Under the pieces are notes generated by a model. That model was not told the DNA's origin. It did no database searches and was given only the letters and a program-made list of their open reading frames with translations. This document shows positions 17,694-25,621 of a DNA stretch of 40,919 nt, in pieces. The DNA is from Floccifex porci. GTDB lineage: Bacteria; Bacillota_I; Bacilli_A; Erysipelotrichales; Erysipelotrichaceae. The DNA is taken from assembly GCF_009696175.1 (NCBI RefSeq), contig NZ_VUMM01000015.1, positions 1-40,919 of the forward strand, given 5' to 3'. Position numbers and translations under genes: made by a program. Positions within the stretch are counted from its first letter, which is position 1. Each line of letters starts with the position of its first letter.

Positions 17694-19406
17694 CTATTTG
17701 GAATACTTTAAAGCGTCAGGACCAGTTGCTGAGCTTGAAATACGATAAACGTTTTCAACTCGGTATACGAAAATCTTGCCGTCACCAATATTTCCTGTAT
17801 ATAAAGCTTTCTTGGCTGCTTTAACAACTTTTTCAACTGGAATTTCACTCACAACAACATCCACTTTGATCTTAGGTCTCAGTTCCATGTTTACTTTGGC
17901 CCCACGATAGAACTGCTCCTGTCCTTTCTGAACACCACAACCCGATACTTGTGTAACTGTCATTCCACCAATACCAATCGCATCCAATGAGCGCTTTAAA
18001 GCATCAAATTTTTCTAAACGAGTAATAATTTCAACTTTATTCATGTCTCCATATCCTGAATAAACAGGCACTGCATCGTTTACATCCACAGCTGGCTGTA
18101 AAGAATCTTCCGGAATTTCATAATCAATATCCGATAAGTCAAAACTATCATCTTCTAATAAACTTGTAAAATCATTTGAAATTGAGAATCCTGCATAACT
18201 TGATTCCAATCCATGTTCCATAATATCCAAACCAACAATTTCTTCGTGTGCAGAAACACGCAAACCAATTGTTTTATCAATAATTTTAAATGTGATAAAC
18301 ATTGTAATAGCTGTCCATGCTCCAACGGCTAAAATACCTAAACATTGGATCAGGAAGAAATGAATTCCTCCACCATAGAATAAACCTAATACTTCATATC
18401 CACTAGTATCTGTACCACAAGCTAACAATCCAGTCATCAATGTTCCTAAAATACCATTGAACATATGAACGGCTACTGCTCCAACTGGATCATCTATTTT
18501 TAATTTATAATCTAACAGCCAGACACCAAAGATTACAGCCAAACCTGAAACAACACCTTCAATTACAGCTCCAAAAGCATTGATGTAATCACATCCAGCT
18601 GTTACACAAACCAAACCAGCCAAGGATGCGTTCAAACACATTGAAACATCCGGTTTTCCATATTTGATCCAAGTAAAGATCATACATGTTACAGTCGCAA
18701 CTGCAGGAGCAATTGTAGTTGTCGCAAAAATTGTAGATAACTGAACAGAATTTGTAGCCGCAGCCCCATTAAATCCATACCATCCAAACCATAAGATAAA
18801 ACATCCTAATGCACCTAATGTAATATTATGACCTGGAATCCCATGTGGTTTTCCTTCTTTATCAAATTTTCCAATACGAGGTCCTAACATCTTAGCTCCA
18901 ATTAAAGCCGTTAACCCACCAACAAAGTGAATCGCTGCACTTCCCGCAAAATCATGGAATCCAATCTGAGCAAGCCATCCACCTCCCCAGATCCAGTGTG
19001 CTTCAATTGGATATACAATCAAACTGATCACAAAACTATAAATACAATAAGAAATGAATTTTGTACGCTCTGCCATAGCTCCGGATACAATTGTAGCTGC
19101 TGTGGCACAGAACACCAGGTTAAATACTAAGCTTGACCAATCGGTTCCCGCAAAGTTAAACAATGGTGCTTCTCCCCATCCAATAAAACCTGCAACGTCC
19201 TGCCCACATAATAGACTGTAACCTAAAATCAGAAAAGCAACTGTTCCCAGACAAAAGTCCATTAAGTTCTTCATAATGATGTTTCCGGCATTTTTAGCTC
19301 GAGTAAATCCGGCCTCCACCATTGCGAATCCAGCTTGCATAAAGAAGACTAATGCAGCCCCAATCAGAAACCAGATCCCAAATACTTGACTCAAAATTTC
19401 TTCCAT
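17694..19406 (-). CDS. amt: Ammonium transporter fused to a P-II signal protein
   Basis: Of 570 residues, the first 410 or so are an Amt/Rh ammonium channel with eleven membrane helices and the twin pore His in GSAAIHFVGG and AVAVHMFNGILGT. An acidic linker (about 420-450, DSFDLSDIDYEIPEDS) leads to a complete P-II (GlnB/GlnK) domain at 455-570, with the T-loop region QFYRGAKVNMELRPK and the ATP-site TGNIGDGKIFV. The T-loop Tyr51 that is uridylylated in enterobacteria is Val here. Free P-II proteins plug Amt channels; here the gate is tethered, presumably on the cytoplasmic face. The ribosome-binding site GAGGAGG is strong. Confidence 0.95.
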   Translation of the reverse strand: MEEILSQVFGIWFLIGAALVFFMQAGFAMVEAGFTRAKNAGNIIMKNLMDFCLGTVAFLILGYSLLCGQDVAGFIGWGEAPLFNFAGTDWSSLVFNLVFCATAATIVSGAMAERTKFISYCIYSFVISLIVYPIEAHWIWGGGWLAQIGFHDFAGSAAIHFVGGLTALIGAKMLGPRIGKFDKEGKPHGIPGHNITLGALGCFILWFGWYGFNGAAATNSVQLSTIFATTTIAPAVATVTCMIFTWIKYGKPDVSMCLNASLAGLVCVTAGCDYINAFGAVIEGVVSGLAVIFGVWLLDYKLKIDDPVGAVAVHMFNGILGTLMTGLLACGTDTSGYEVLGLFYGGGIHFFLIQCLGILAVGAWTAITMFITFKIIDKTIGLRVSAHEEIVGLDIMEHGLESSYAGFSISNDFTSLLEDDSFDLSDIDYEIPEDSLQPAVDVNDAVPVYSGYGDMNKVEIITRLEKFDALKRSLDAIGIGGMTVTQVSGCGVQKGQEQFYRGAKVNMELRPKIKVDVVVSEIPVEKVVKAAKKALYTGNIGDGKIFVYRVENVYRISSSATGPDALKYSK

Positions 19407-19423
19407 ATCTTTTCCTCCTCAAA

Positions 19424-19462
19424 TAAAAAAAGGGAGCTTCAAACATTTCTGTTCAAAGCTCC
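19424..19462 (-). terminator. Intrinsic terminator in the amt 5' leader (candidate attenuator)
   Basis: Minus strand: a 13-bp stem (GGAGCTTTGAACA / TGTTTGAAGCTCC, two G-U) with a GAAA loop, then CTTTTTTT. It lies between the amt promoter and its Shine-Dalgarno, so it would end transcription before the gene unless overcome. Confidence 0.8.
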
Positions 19463-19483
19463 TTTGCTTTTATTTATGCTCGA

Positions 19484-19512
19484 ATTTTACAACCACTTAT
19501 TCACTCTGTCAA
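19484..19512 (-). promoter_or_regulatory. Sigma-A promoter of amt-PII
   Basis: Minus strand: TTGACA (19507-19512), 17-base spacer, TAAAAT (19484-19489). The start site should be near 19477, only about 15 bases before the leader hairpin. Confidence 0.85.
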
Positions 19513-19567
19513 CATTTTTTTGTAAAAATTTTCATAATTATAATGTAATCGTTTTCATTGCGGTTTA

Positions 19568-19576
19568 TGATATAAT
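19568..19576 (+). promoter_or_regulatory. Extended -10 promoter of leaderless yaaA
   Basis: TGA-TATAAT, then six bases (TCTATC), then the ATG at 19583. There is no Shine-Dalgarno and no clear -35. Confidence 0.65.
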
Positions 19577-19582
19577 TCTATC

Positions 19583-20290
19583 ATGAAAATAATAATATCT
19601 CCTGCTAAACAGATGAAACCGGTTGACTTAAACCTGAAGATGAGTGCTCCTGTATTTCTGGATAAAACAAACGAACTTGTCCATCACATTCAAAATTTAA
19701 ATTATGAATCCTTAAAAAATCACTTAAAATGTTCAGATTCTTTAGCCTTACAGGCTTATGAACTCTATCAGACTTTTGGACAACAGGAAACTTCACCTGC
19801 TTTACTCACCTATGCAGGCATTCAATACCAATATATGCATGCTCAGATTTTTGATGATCAAGAATTGTCTTTCCTTCAGGATCATCTTTATATTTTGTCG
19901 GCATTGTATGGTTTATTAAAACCATTGGATGAAATTCGCTGTTATCGACTGGAAATGCAGGCAAAAATTCCATTTCGTCTATACGATTTCTGGAAAGACA
20001 ATCTCGCAAATGAGATCAAAGATCCCATCATTTTAAATCTGGCTAGTGAAGAATACGCAAAATGCATTCGTAAATACAAAAAACTGATTGATGTTCGATT
20101 TGTGGAAAAACATAAAGAAAAATATGTTGAAAAAGGAGTCTATGCAAAAATGGCAAGAGGGGCTATGGTGCGTTTTATAGCTGTCAATCAGATTGAGAAC
20201 ATAGAAAAGATTAAAGAATTTAATGAATTTGATTATACATATGCTCCAGAAATGAGCAATGAATGTTTATATGTATTTAAAAGAAATTAG
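19583..20290 (+). CDS. yaaA: Peroxide-stress protein YaaA (UPF0246/DUF328)
   Basis: This 235-residue cytoplasmic protein begins MKIIISPAKQMK, the family signature. It has YTGLQY-like TYAGIQYQYMHA, LSALYGLLKPLDEIRCYRLEM and NLASEEYAKCI blocks and ends EMSNECLYVFKRN. In E. coli the homologue lowers free iron and protects DNA from peroxide, and the fold has been described as DNA-binding. The length is slightly shorter than the E. coli protein. It is probably translated from a leaderless mRNA. Its stop codon lies inside the first CIRCE-like repeat of hsp20. Confidence 0.92.
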   Translation: MKIIISPAKQMKPVDLNLKMSAPVFLDKTNELVHHIQNLNYESLKNHLKCSDSLALQAYELYQTFGQQETSPALLTYAGIQYQYMHAQIFDDQELSFLQDHLYILSALYGLLKPLDEIRCYRLEMQAKIPFRLYDFWKDNLANEIKDPIILNLASEEYAKCIRKYKKLIDVRFVEKHKEKYVEKGVYAKMARGAMVRFIAVNQIENIEKIKEFNEFDYTYAPEMSNECLYVFKRN

Positions 20291-20313
20291 CACTTATATA
20301 TTGACAGTGCTAT
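20287..20313 (+). promoter_or_regulatory. CIRCE-like operator 1 of hsp20
   Basis: TTAGCACTT-N9-CAGTGCTAT has a 7-bp perfect core (TAGCACT/AGTGCTA) with the canonical CIRCE spacing. It overlaps both the yaaA stop codon and the hsp20 -35 box. Confidence 0.75.
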
Positions 20314-20328
20314 TTTTTGTGGTATCAT
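20301..20328 (+). promoter_or_regulatory. Sigma-A promoter of hsp20
   Basis: TTGACA (20301-20306), 16-base spacer, TATCAT (20323-20328). It is flanked and overlapped by two CIRCE-type repeats. Confidence 0.75.
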
Positions 20329-20329
20329 A

Positions 20330-20356
20330 TTAGCAGATAAAGAATTAGAGTGCTAA
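20330..20356 (+). promoter_or_regulatory. CIRCE operator 2 of hsp20
   Basis: TTAGCAGAT-N9-GAGTGCTAA has exact 9-9-9 geometry. The right arm is the CIRCE consensus and the left arm differs at three bases. It lies across the predicted transcription start, as in groES. Confidence 0.75.
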
Positions 20357-20373
20357 TTCTAGGAGGAATTTTT

Positions 20374-20763
20374 ATGAGATATAACCCTTATCAACTGTTT
20401 GAAAACGATCTTTTTGAAAATACATATAGCCGAAGTGATGTTTTAAAAACCGATATTCATGAAAAAGACGGATATTATATTTTAAATATAGAAGTACCTG
20501 GTTTTAAAAAAGAAGACATTCGTATTGAATTAAAAGAAGGAACATTAAAGATTTCTGCATCCAGAAATATCGAAAAGAATCTGGAAGGTAAAATCATTCG
20601 TCAGGAACGTTTCAGTGGAACGTATTCAAGAAGTTTTTATGTAGGAGAAGCCATCATTCCACAAGACATAAAAGCTTCATTTGATAATGGAGAATTGATC
20701 ATCACTTTACCAACTGAAAAACAGAAAGAAAAACAAGGCAGACAATTGATCAACATTGAGTAA
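20374..20763 (+). CDS. hsp20: Small heat-shock protein, Hsp20/alpha-crystallin family
   Basis: This 129-residue holdase chaperone prevents aggregation of unfolded proteins. It has a short N-arm (MRYNPYQLFENDLFENTYS) and an alpha-crystallin domain from about residue 25 to 115, with DIHEKDGYYILNIEVPGFKK, IRIELKEGTLKISASR and the conserved late block ASFDNGELIITLP. It ends with a charged tail. AGGAGG seven bases before 20374 fixes the start; an in-frame ATG at 20350 overlaps the CIRCE and is rejected. It is controlled by HrcA through two CIRCE-type repeats. Confidence 0.95.
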   Translation: MRYNPYQLFENDLFENTYSRSDVLKTDIHEKDGYYILNIEVPGFKKEDIRIELKEGTLKISASRNIEKNLEGKIIRQERFSGTYSRSFYVGEAIIPQDIKASFDNGELIITLPTEKQKEKQGRQLINIE

Positions 20764-20787
20764 GGTCTAAATTGACCTTACTCTTTT
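20758..20787 (+). terminator. Hairpin between convergent hsp20 and helicase genes
   Basis: GAGTAAGGTC-TAAATT-GACCTTACTC followed by four T on the plus strand. The perfect 10-bp stem contains the stop codons of both convergent genes. It is a good plus-strand terminator and may be weakly bidirectional. Confidence 0.75.
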
Positions 20788-22178
20788 GCGATTTCTACCT
20801 TTATTTTTTTATTTTTAATTGTTTTTAATGATTGAATCACTAAATTTCCTTTTCCATTTAAAATGTCTACATAGCTTTGATGATTGTGAATCTGAATGAT
20901 TCCTATATCTTCAAATGTGATTCCATCAATCTGACATAAAGCCCCTAATATATCTTTTGCACGAATTTTTTTTGATTTTCCTGCATTTATATAAATTTTT
21001 GTGATATTTTTAATCAAATCTGAATCTTTTTTTGAATTATATCGAGCTCTTTTTGATAAAGAAGATAAATCTATATTTCCATCCAGATCTTTACATTCAA
21101 TAAGGATCGATAATTCTTCCTGTAATTTTAATTTCTTTTCCTGATCCATTTCACTGATAAAAGTTATAGCTTTTCCAGATTCATTGACTCTAGCACTTCT
21201 TCCAATGCGATGAATATAAGAAAAAGAAGTATCTGGCATATCATAATTGATGATACAATCCACTTTCTGTATATCAATTCCTCTGGAACATACATCTGTA
21301 GAAATCAGAATTCGAATTTTACCTTCTTTAAAATCTTTCATGATTTCAAAACGCTTTTCCTGTATTAAACCTGCATGAAGTCTTTGACAATTCACCTGAT
21401 ACGATTTCAATAATTCATACACTTCTTCACATCGATTCTGCGTTCTACAGAACACAATACAAGATTCAGGAAGTATACAGGATAAACATTGACACAGTTT
21501 AATATTCTTTTCCTTTTCTAAAACCGAATAAAAAGTTTCTTCAATCTTATTTTTTTCCTGTTCAATTTGAATAAATACAGGATCTTTTAATAGATCTTTA
21601 GCTATTTCTTTAATTTTTAAAGGATAAGTGGCACTAAAAATAGCACTGCAGATATCTTCTGGAAGATAGGATATGATTTTATAAATATCTTCGATAAAAT
21701 CTTTGTTTAACATTTCATCGGCTTCATCCAGAATCAGATAATTAACCGATTCAACATTTAAATTTCCATTTTCAATATGATCCAATAACCTTCCTGGAGT
21801 CCCAATACATACATGCACTCTTTGTTTCAGATCCAGAACCTGATCCTGGTAAGACTGTTTTCCAGTTATACACAATGCTTTGATTTTCTTTAAACGACCC
21901 ATTCGATCAAATTCTTCTTTGATCTGTAAAGCCAATTCTCGTGTAGGAGCCAATACAATTGCCTGTACAGATTTCTTATCAACTTCAAAAGAATCTATTA
22001 AAGGAAGCACAAAGCTTAATGTCTTTCCACTTCCTGTTTTTGACTGTATGATACAGTCTTTTTTTTGTTTCAGTACAGGAATAACCTGATTCTGAACCGG
22101 AAGCATCAATTCATACCCCAATGCTTCCAATGTTTTTAAAATGGTTTCATCCTGAATATATTTATTAAAAGTCATCAT
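20778..22178 (-). CDS. DEAD-box RNA helicase with DbpA-type RNA-binding domain
   Basis: This 466-residue helicase has motif I SKTGSGKT (about 45-52), Ia PTRELALQ, Ib GTPGRL, II DEAD (about 151), III SAT, V STDVCSRGID and VI HRIGRSAR. The last 75 residues (KITKIYINAGKSKKIRAKDI onward) form the DbpA-type RRM, which in E. coli DbpA and B. subtilis DeaD/YxiN binds 23S rRNA hairpin 92. It is therefore likely a ribosome-assembly helicase. Its start overlaps the stop of the degenerate VOC gene by four bases. Confidence 0.93.
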   Translation of the reverse strand: MMTFNKYIQDETILKTLEALGYELMLPVQNQVIPVLKQKKDCIIQSKTGSGKTLSFVLPLIDSFEVDKKSVQAIVLAPTRELALQIKEEFDRMGRLKKIKALCITGKQSYQDQVLDLKQRVHVCIGTPGRLLDHIENGNLNVESVNYLILDEADEMLNKDFIEDIYKIISYLPEDICSAIFSATYPLKIKEIAKDLLKDPVFIQIEQEKNKIEETFYSVLEKEKNIKLCQCLSCILPESCIVFCRTQNRCEEVYELLKSYQVNCQRLHAGLIQEKRFEIMKDFKEGKIRILISTDVCSRGIDIQKVDCIINYDMPDTSFSYIHRIGRSARVNESGKAITFISEMDQEKKLKLQEELSILIECKDLDGNIDLSSLSKRARYNSKKDSDLIKNITKIYINAGKSKKIRAKDILGALCQIDGITFEDIGIIQIHNHQSYVDILNGKGNLVIQSLKTIKNKKIKVEIAKE

Positions 22179-22546
22179 TTCTCCTGAAAAAACTCAATTT
22201 CTTCTCCAATGGGACCGATACAGAATCCCACACGAACAAAATAATCTTTTCCTATACAAACATCTTTCGGTTCCATAAGAATCGAATATCCTTCCTGTTT
22301 TATTCGATTTATCATTTCATCGCAATCCTCCACTAGAAACGCAAAATGACGGGTCACTCCTTTTCCCAATTGTTTTTAATCTTTTAGAAACAATTCGATC
22401 CTTATATTTTCAGTTTTAAAAGAATTCCATTCTCCCATTGTTTTAGAACATCCATTTCCATTAACCCTGTATAAAAATTAATTGCTTTTTTATATTGTAT
22501 TTGATTTAGACGTCATAGAAATATGATGTATCCCCAATATTGTCAT
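22175..22546 (-). pseudogene. Broken VOC-family (glyoxalase-like) gene
   Basis: The intact gene would start at the ATG at 22546 (MTILGIHHISM, with AGGAG upstream and TAATG overlap with the transglutaminase stop). The conserved VOC sequence continues only by changing frame: KKAINFYTGLMEMDVLKQWE in a second frame, then TENIRIELFLKD in the first shifted back, an in-frame TAA after LFLKD, then KQLGKGVTRHFAFLVEDCDE to the end. That is at least two frameshifts and one stop. The last 64 codons remain open. The VOC fold binds a metal and small substrates; the product is presumably lost, unless sequencing errors explain it. Confidence 0.8.
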
Positions 22547-23877
22547 TATATCTCCTTAATTTCAATTATTTCCTGTTTTGTATCGATATCTTCTGGAGAA
22601 ATTGGACAATCGATATATTCTGCTTCTCCTGTCTGATGATCATACGGATCTTTTCGCATATATTTTTTATCTGGAACCAATGGCTGAAGCACTTCTCTTG
22701 CACTTGGAATACGATAAGGATCCAGATGTCCAAAATAGAATTCTCTTTTTATATCCTTATGATTTCGATACGCACTTCCACCAAAAGAACAGTCGGCATA
22801 TAACCATCCATAAGGAGCTACATAAAATTGTGCCCAGTCATGGTTTCCTATCATATTAGGATGTGCATACAAACCCGCCTGCCATCGAGCCGGAATATGA
22901 GCAATTCGACACAAAGTGATAAAAAGACTGGCCTGAATCCCACAATCTCCCTTTAAGCTGGTAGCCGCAAATTCAGGAATGGATGGTAAAGTCATATAAG
23001 CTGGAACAAAAGAATACGTCACATGACTGGTTATATAATCATAAATTCTTTTTGCTTTTAACAGCGGATTGGTTTCTTCTTTAACAATCTGATTACATAG
23101 CTGTTTTAAATATGTGGTAAATACATAATGAGGTTCTCTTTGATCCAGATATAAAGAATATCCATCGTCATAAACTTTTGATGGATCCAACTCTTCATAG
23201 ATCATATGATTCACAAATTCATATTCCACATAGAATTCCATATCTTTTTTATATTCACATTCAAAATAAACCGAACGATGATTGACACTTTCGTCATTTA
23301 CCCTTCCTTTTTCTGACATAGAAAGAATTTTAAAATCTTCTACTTGTGCATATTCAACCGGAATCGGTAACCATACACGAATTCGATTTCCTTCTTTCTG
23401 ATCTTTTACTTTTAATGACACTTTAACATGAATCTTCACTTTCATTTCTTTTTCATCCATTAATTTTTGAATCGTAGAATCTAAAATAACATCTTCTTTT
23501 TCTTTACAGTCACTTCGATTTCGATAATTTGAATGAACTTTAATTAAATTGTCATAAATATCATCTTTAAACATCATAATGCCTTGAATAAATATAAATT
23601 CAAACGCATTCTCTTTAAACAATGTATCAAATTCTTCTTCTGTAAAATCTTTAATATGACTTTGAATCAATGAAAAAGCCTGTTCTTTTGTATAAATAAA
23701 GGATTTAGGATATTCTTTCAAAACTTCTTTTTCCAGTAAAAGTCTTTCTTTCAATCCATCGGGAATGTCTTTTTTTAAGCGTTGATCAATCATTTCATTA
23801 ACCAGATCAAACTGACCATTTGCCTTTAATAATTCCAGATCGTAAGGAAGAGGTGTTCTTAAACTATTCATTTTCAT
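22546..23877 (-). CDS. Transglutaminase-like domain protein
   Basis: This 443-residue protein has a charged helical N-terminal region (about 1-130), then a beta-rich domain. A transglutaminase-like cysteine-protease core follows at about 255-365, with the triad visible as LKGDCGIQASLF (Cys), GNHDWAQFY (His) and LYADCSFGG (Asp). No signal peptide is seen, so it is probably cytoplasmic; the substrate is unknown. The start overlaps the deoC stop by 14 bases with GAGGT before the ATG, and its own stop overlaps the VOC start, so it belongs to the deoC operon. Confidence 0.85.
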   Translation of the reverse strand: MKMNSLRTPLPYDLELLKANGQFDLVNEMIDQRLKKDIPDGLKERLLLEKEVLKEYPKSFIYTKEQAFSLIQSHIKDFTEEEFDTLFKENAFEFIFIQGIMMFKDDIYDNLIKVHSNYRNRSDCKEKEDVILDSTIQKLMDEKEMKVKIHVKVSLKVKDQKEGNRIRVWLPIPVEYAQVEDFKILSMSEKGRVNDESVNHRSVYFECEYKKDMEFYVEYEFVNHMIYEELDPSKVYDDGYSLYLDQREPHYVFTTYLKQLCNQIVKEETNPLLKAKRIYDYITSHVTYSFVPAYMTLPSIPEFAATSLKGDCGIQASLFITLCRIAHIPARWQAGLYAHPNMIGNHDWAQFYVAPYGWLYADCSFGGSAYRNHKDIKREFYFGHLDPYRIPSAREVLQPLVPDKKYMRKDPYDHQTGEAEYIDCPISPEDIDTKQEIIEIKEI

Positions 23878-24589
23878 AATTTACCTCAATTTCAATGCAT
23901 CCATCTATCGCTTCTTTTTTTAACTGTTCAATAATTTTTATTCCTGCACTGGTACCTATTCGACTGGCTCCATAAGAAAGCATTTCTTTAAACGTATTCG
24001 CATCTCGAATTCCTCCGGATGCCTTTACATTGACACTGTTTCCAACAGTCTGTTTCATCAAAGCAATTGCTTCGATTGTTGCACCTTTATCCGCAAAACC
24101 AGTAGAAGTTTTCACAAAATCAATTTTGACTTCTTTGGCGATTTCACAAATTTTTACTATTTCTTCATCTGTTAAATAAGCCGTTTCTAAAATTACTTTA
24201 CAGATTTTATGATGCTGATGCGATACATCTGTAATGGCTTTCATTTCTTTTTTTACGTATTCCCAGTTTTTTGATTTTACTTCCGTAATATTTAACTGAT
24301 AATCGATTTCATCTGCACCATTTTCAATCGCATCTTTTGTTTCAAACACTTTTGATTCAATACTTGTCTGTCCTAAAGGAAAGCCAATAGCTGCTCCTGT
24401 ATGAATGCTTGTTCCTTTCAATATTTCATGACAGTAAGCCGTTTGTCCTGAATTGATGGCAACCATCGCAAAATGATAAGATAAAGCTTCTTCACATAAT
24501 TTTTTCATATCTTCTTTTGTCGCATAGGCTTTAACATTGGTATGATCAATCAGCCTGCAGCATTGTTCAATTGTAAATTTCTTTTTCAT
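23864..24589 (-). CDS. deoC: Deoxyribose-phosphate aldolase
   Basis: This 241-residue class I aldolase cleaves 2-deoxyribose-5-phosphate to glyceraldehyde-3-phosphate and acetaldehyde in deoxynucleoside catabolism. It has IDHTNVKAYATKEDM at the start, the Schiff-base Lys in DFVKTSTGFADKGAT and the second active-site Lys in VKASGGIRD. The length is on the short side of normal. GGAGAAAC lies before the ATG. It is the first gene of a minus-strand operon and shares a palindromic divergent promoter region with manA. Confidence 0.96.
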   Translation of the reverse strand: MKKKFTIEQCCRLIDHTNVKAYATKEDMKKLCEEALSYHFAMVAINSGQTAYCHEILKGTSIHTGAAIGFPLGQTSIESKVFETKDAIENGADEIDYQLNITEVKSKNWEYVKKEMKAITDVSHQHHKICKVILETAYLTDEEIVKICEIAKEVKIDFVKTSTGFADKGATIEAIALMKQTVGNSVNVKASGGIRDANTFKEMLSYGASRIGTSAGIKIIEQLKKEAIDGCIEIEVNYENE

Positions 24590-24605
24590 AAAGTTTCTCC
24601 ATTTT

Positions 24606-24645
24606 CTTTATTCATTATATCACCTTTTTGATATAATGAATAAAG
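24606..24645. promoter_or_regulatory. Palindromic divergent promoter of deoC and manA
   Basis: CTTTATTCATTATATCA, six bases (CCTTTT), then its exact reverse complement. Each arm contains an extended -10 (TGA-TATAAT), one reading left to deoC (24615-24623) and one reading right to manA (24629-24637). Neither has a good -35. The region may also bind a regulator. Confidence 0.75.
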
Positions 24646-24657
24646 AGGTATTCAAAT

Positions 24658-25554
24658 ATGTATGAAGTTAAACCTATTTTCTATTGTCCTTTATGGGGTG
24701 ATCATCGTCTTTTAGAATATGGTTCCAATCAGAAAAATACAGGAATCATCTATACAGTAAGTGGTATTGATTCTATTAATTGTCAGATTAAAAATGAAAA
24801 CGAATGTACCACTTTAAAAGAAAAAACCGATTCTAATCCTGAACTTTTCGGCTTATTATCAGGTGAATGTTTTCCGGTAATTATTGCTTTTGACTCCTGC
24901 AAAGAATCTGTCAGTTTTCAGATTCATCCCACTGACGAATATGCCAGAGAAAAATTATCTTTGCCTTATGGAAAAAGTGAAGCCTGGTATTTTATAGAGG
25001 CTCCTGAACAAAACTGGATCTATGCTCAGACAAAAAAAGAAGATATTCAAAAAGATATCGAGAACAATTCTTTTGATTTTGTTGATAAAATCGATGTCAA
25101 AGAAAACGATCTGATTTATATTCGATCCGGTATGGTTCATGCCCTTACTAAAGGTTCTCTTATTTATGAAATTCAGCAGTCCACCAATATAACTTATCGA
25201 CTATACGATTACGATCGCATAGATCCTATAACTCATAAAAAAAGAGAACTTCATATTCAACAGGCTTTGGAAAATCTAAATCCTTCTCTAAAAGTGGACC
25301 AGAAAAACTTTCCAGTTCATTCACAGGGAAATTATAGAGAATTTTCATTAGTTCATACCATTTTAAAAGATTCCTATACAAATGAATCCACTATTGTCTG
25401 TGCGATATCGGTATTAAAAGGAACTCTGATTGTCAATCATATTAAAATTGATCAGGGAAAAAGTATACTGGTTCTTCCAGAAGAAACCATTACGATTCAA
25501 CAAGAAGCTGAGGTAATGATTGCCATCTGTCATCCTTATTTTCGTAACATTTAA
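24658..25554 (+). CDS. manA: Mannose-6-phosphate isomerase, class I
   Basis: This 298-residue Zn enzyme interconverts mannose-6-phosphate and fructose-6-phosphate. It has WGDHRLLEYG near the N-terminus, SFQIHPTDEYA and GKSEAWYFIEA (metal and active-site residues) around 90-115, IRSGMVHAL with the late His, and YRLYDYDRID. The length matches the short Bacillus-type enzymes (about 315). AAAGAGGT lies upstream of the ATG. It is the only gene of its transcription unit that can be assigned with confidence. Confidence 0.94.
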   Translation: MYEVKPIFYCPLWGDHRLLEYGSNQKNTGIIYTVSGIDSINCQIKNENECTTLKEKTDSNPELFGLLSGECFPVIIAFDSCKESVSFQIHPTDEYAREKLSLPYGKSEAWYFIEAPEQNWIYAQTKKEDIQKDIENNSFDFVDKIDVKENDLIYIRSGMVHALTKGSLIYEIQQSTNITYRLYDYDRIDPITHKKRELHIQQALENLNPSLKVDQKNFPVHSQGNYREFSLVHTILKDSYTNESTIVCAISVLKGTLIVNHIKIDQGKSILVLPEETITIQQEAEVMIAICHPYFRNI

Positions 25555-25621
25555 TATTTTTTTAAGATTGTTTATTCAATATATTTAAATTCATCTGTTA
25601 AATTATGTACAGGTGATCAAT

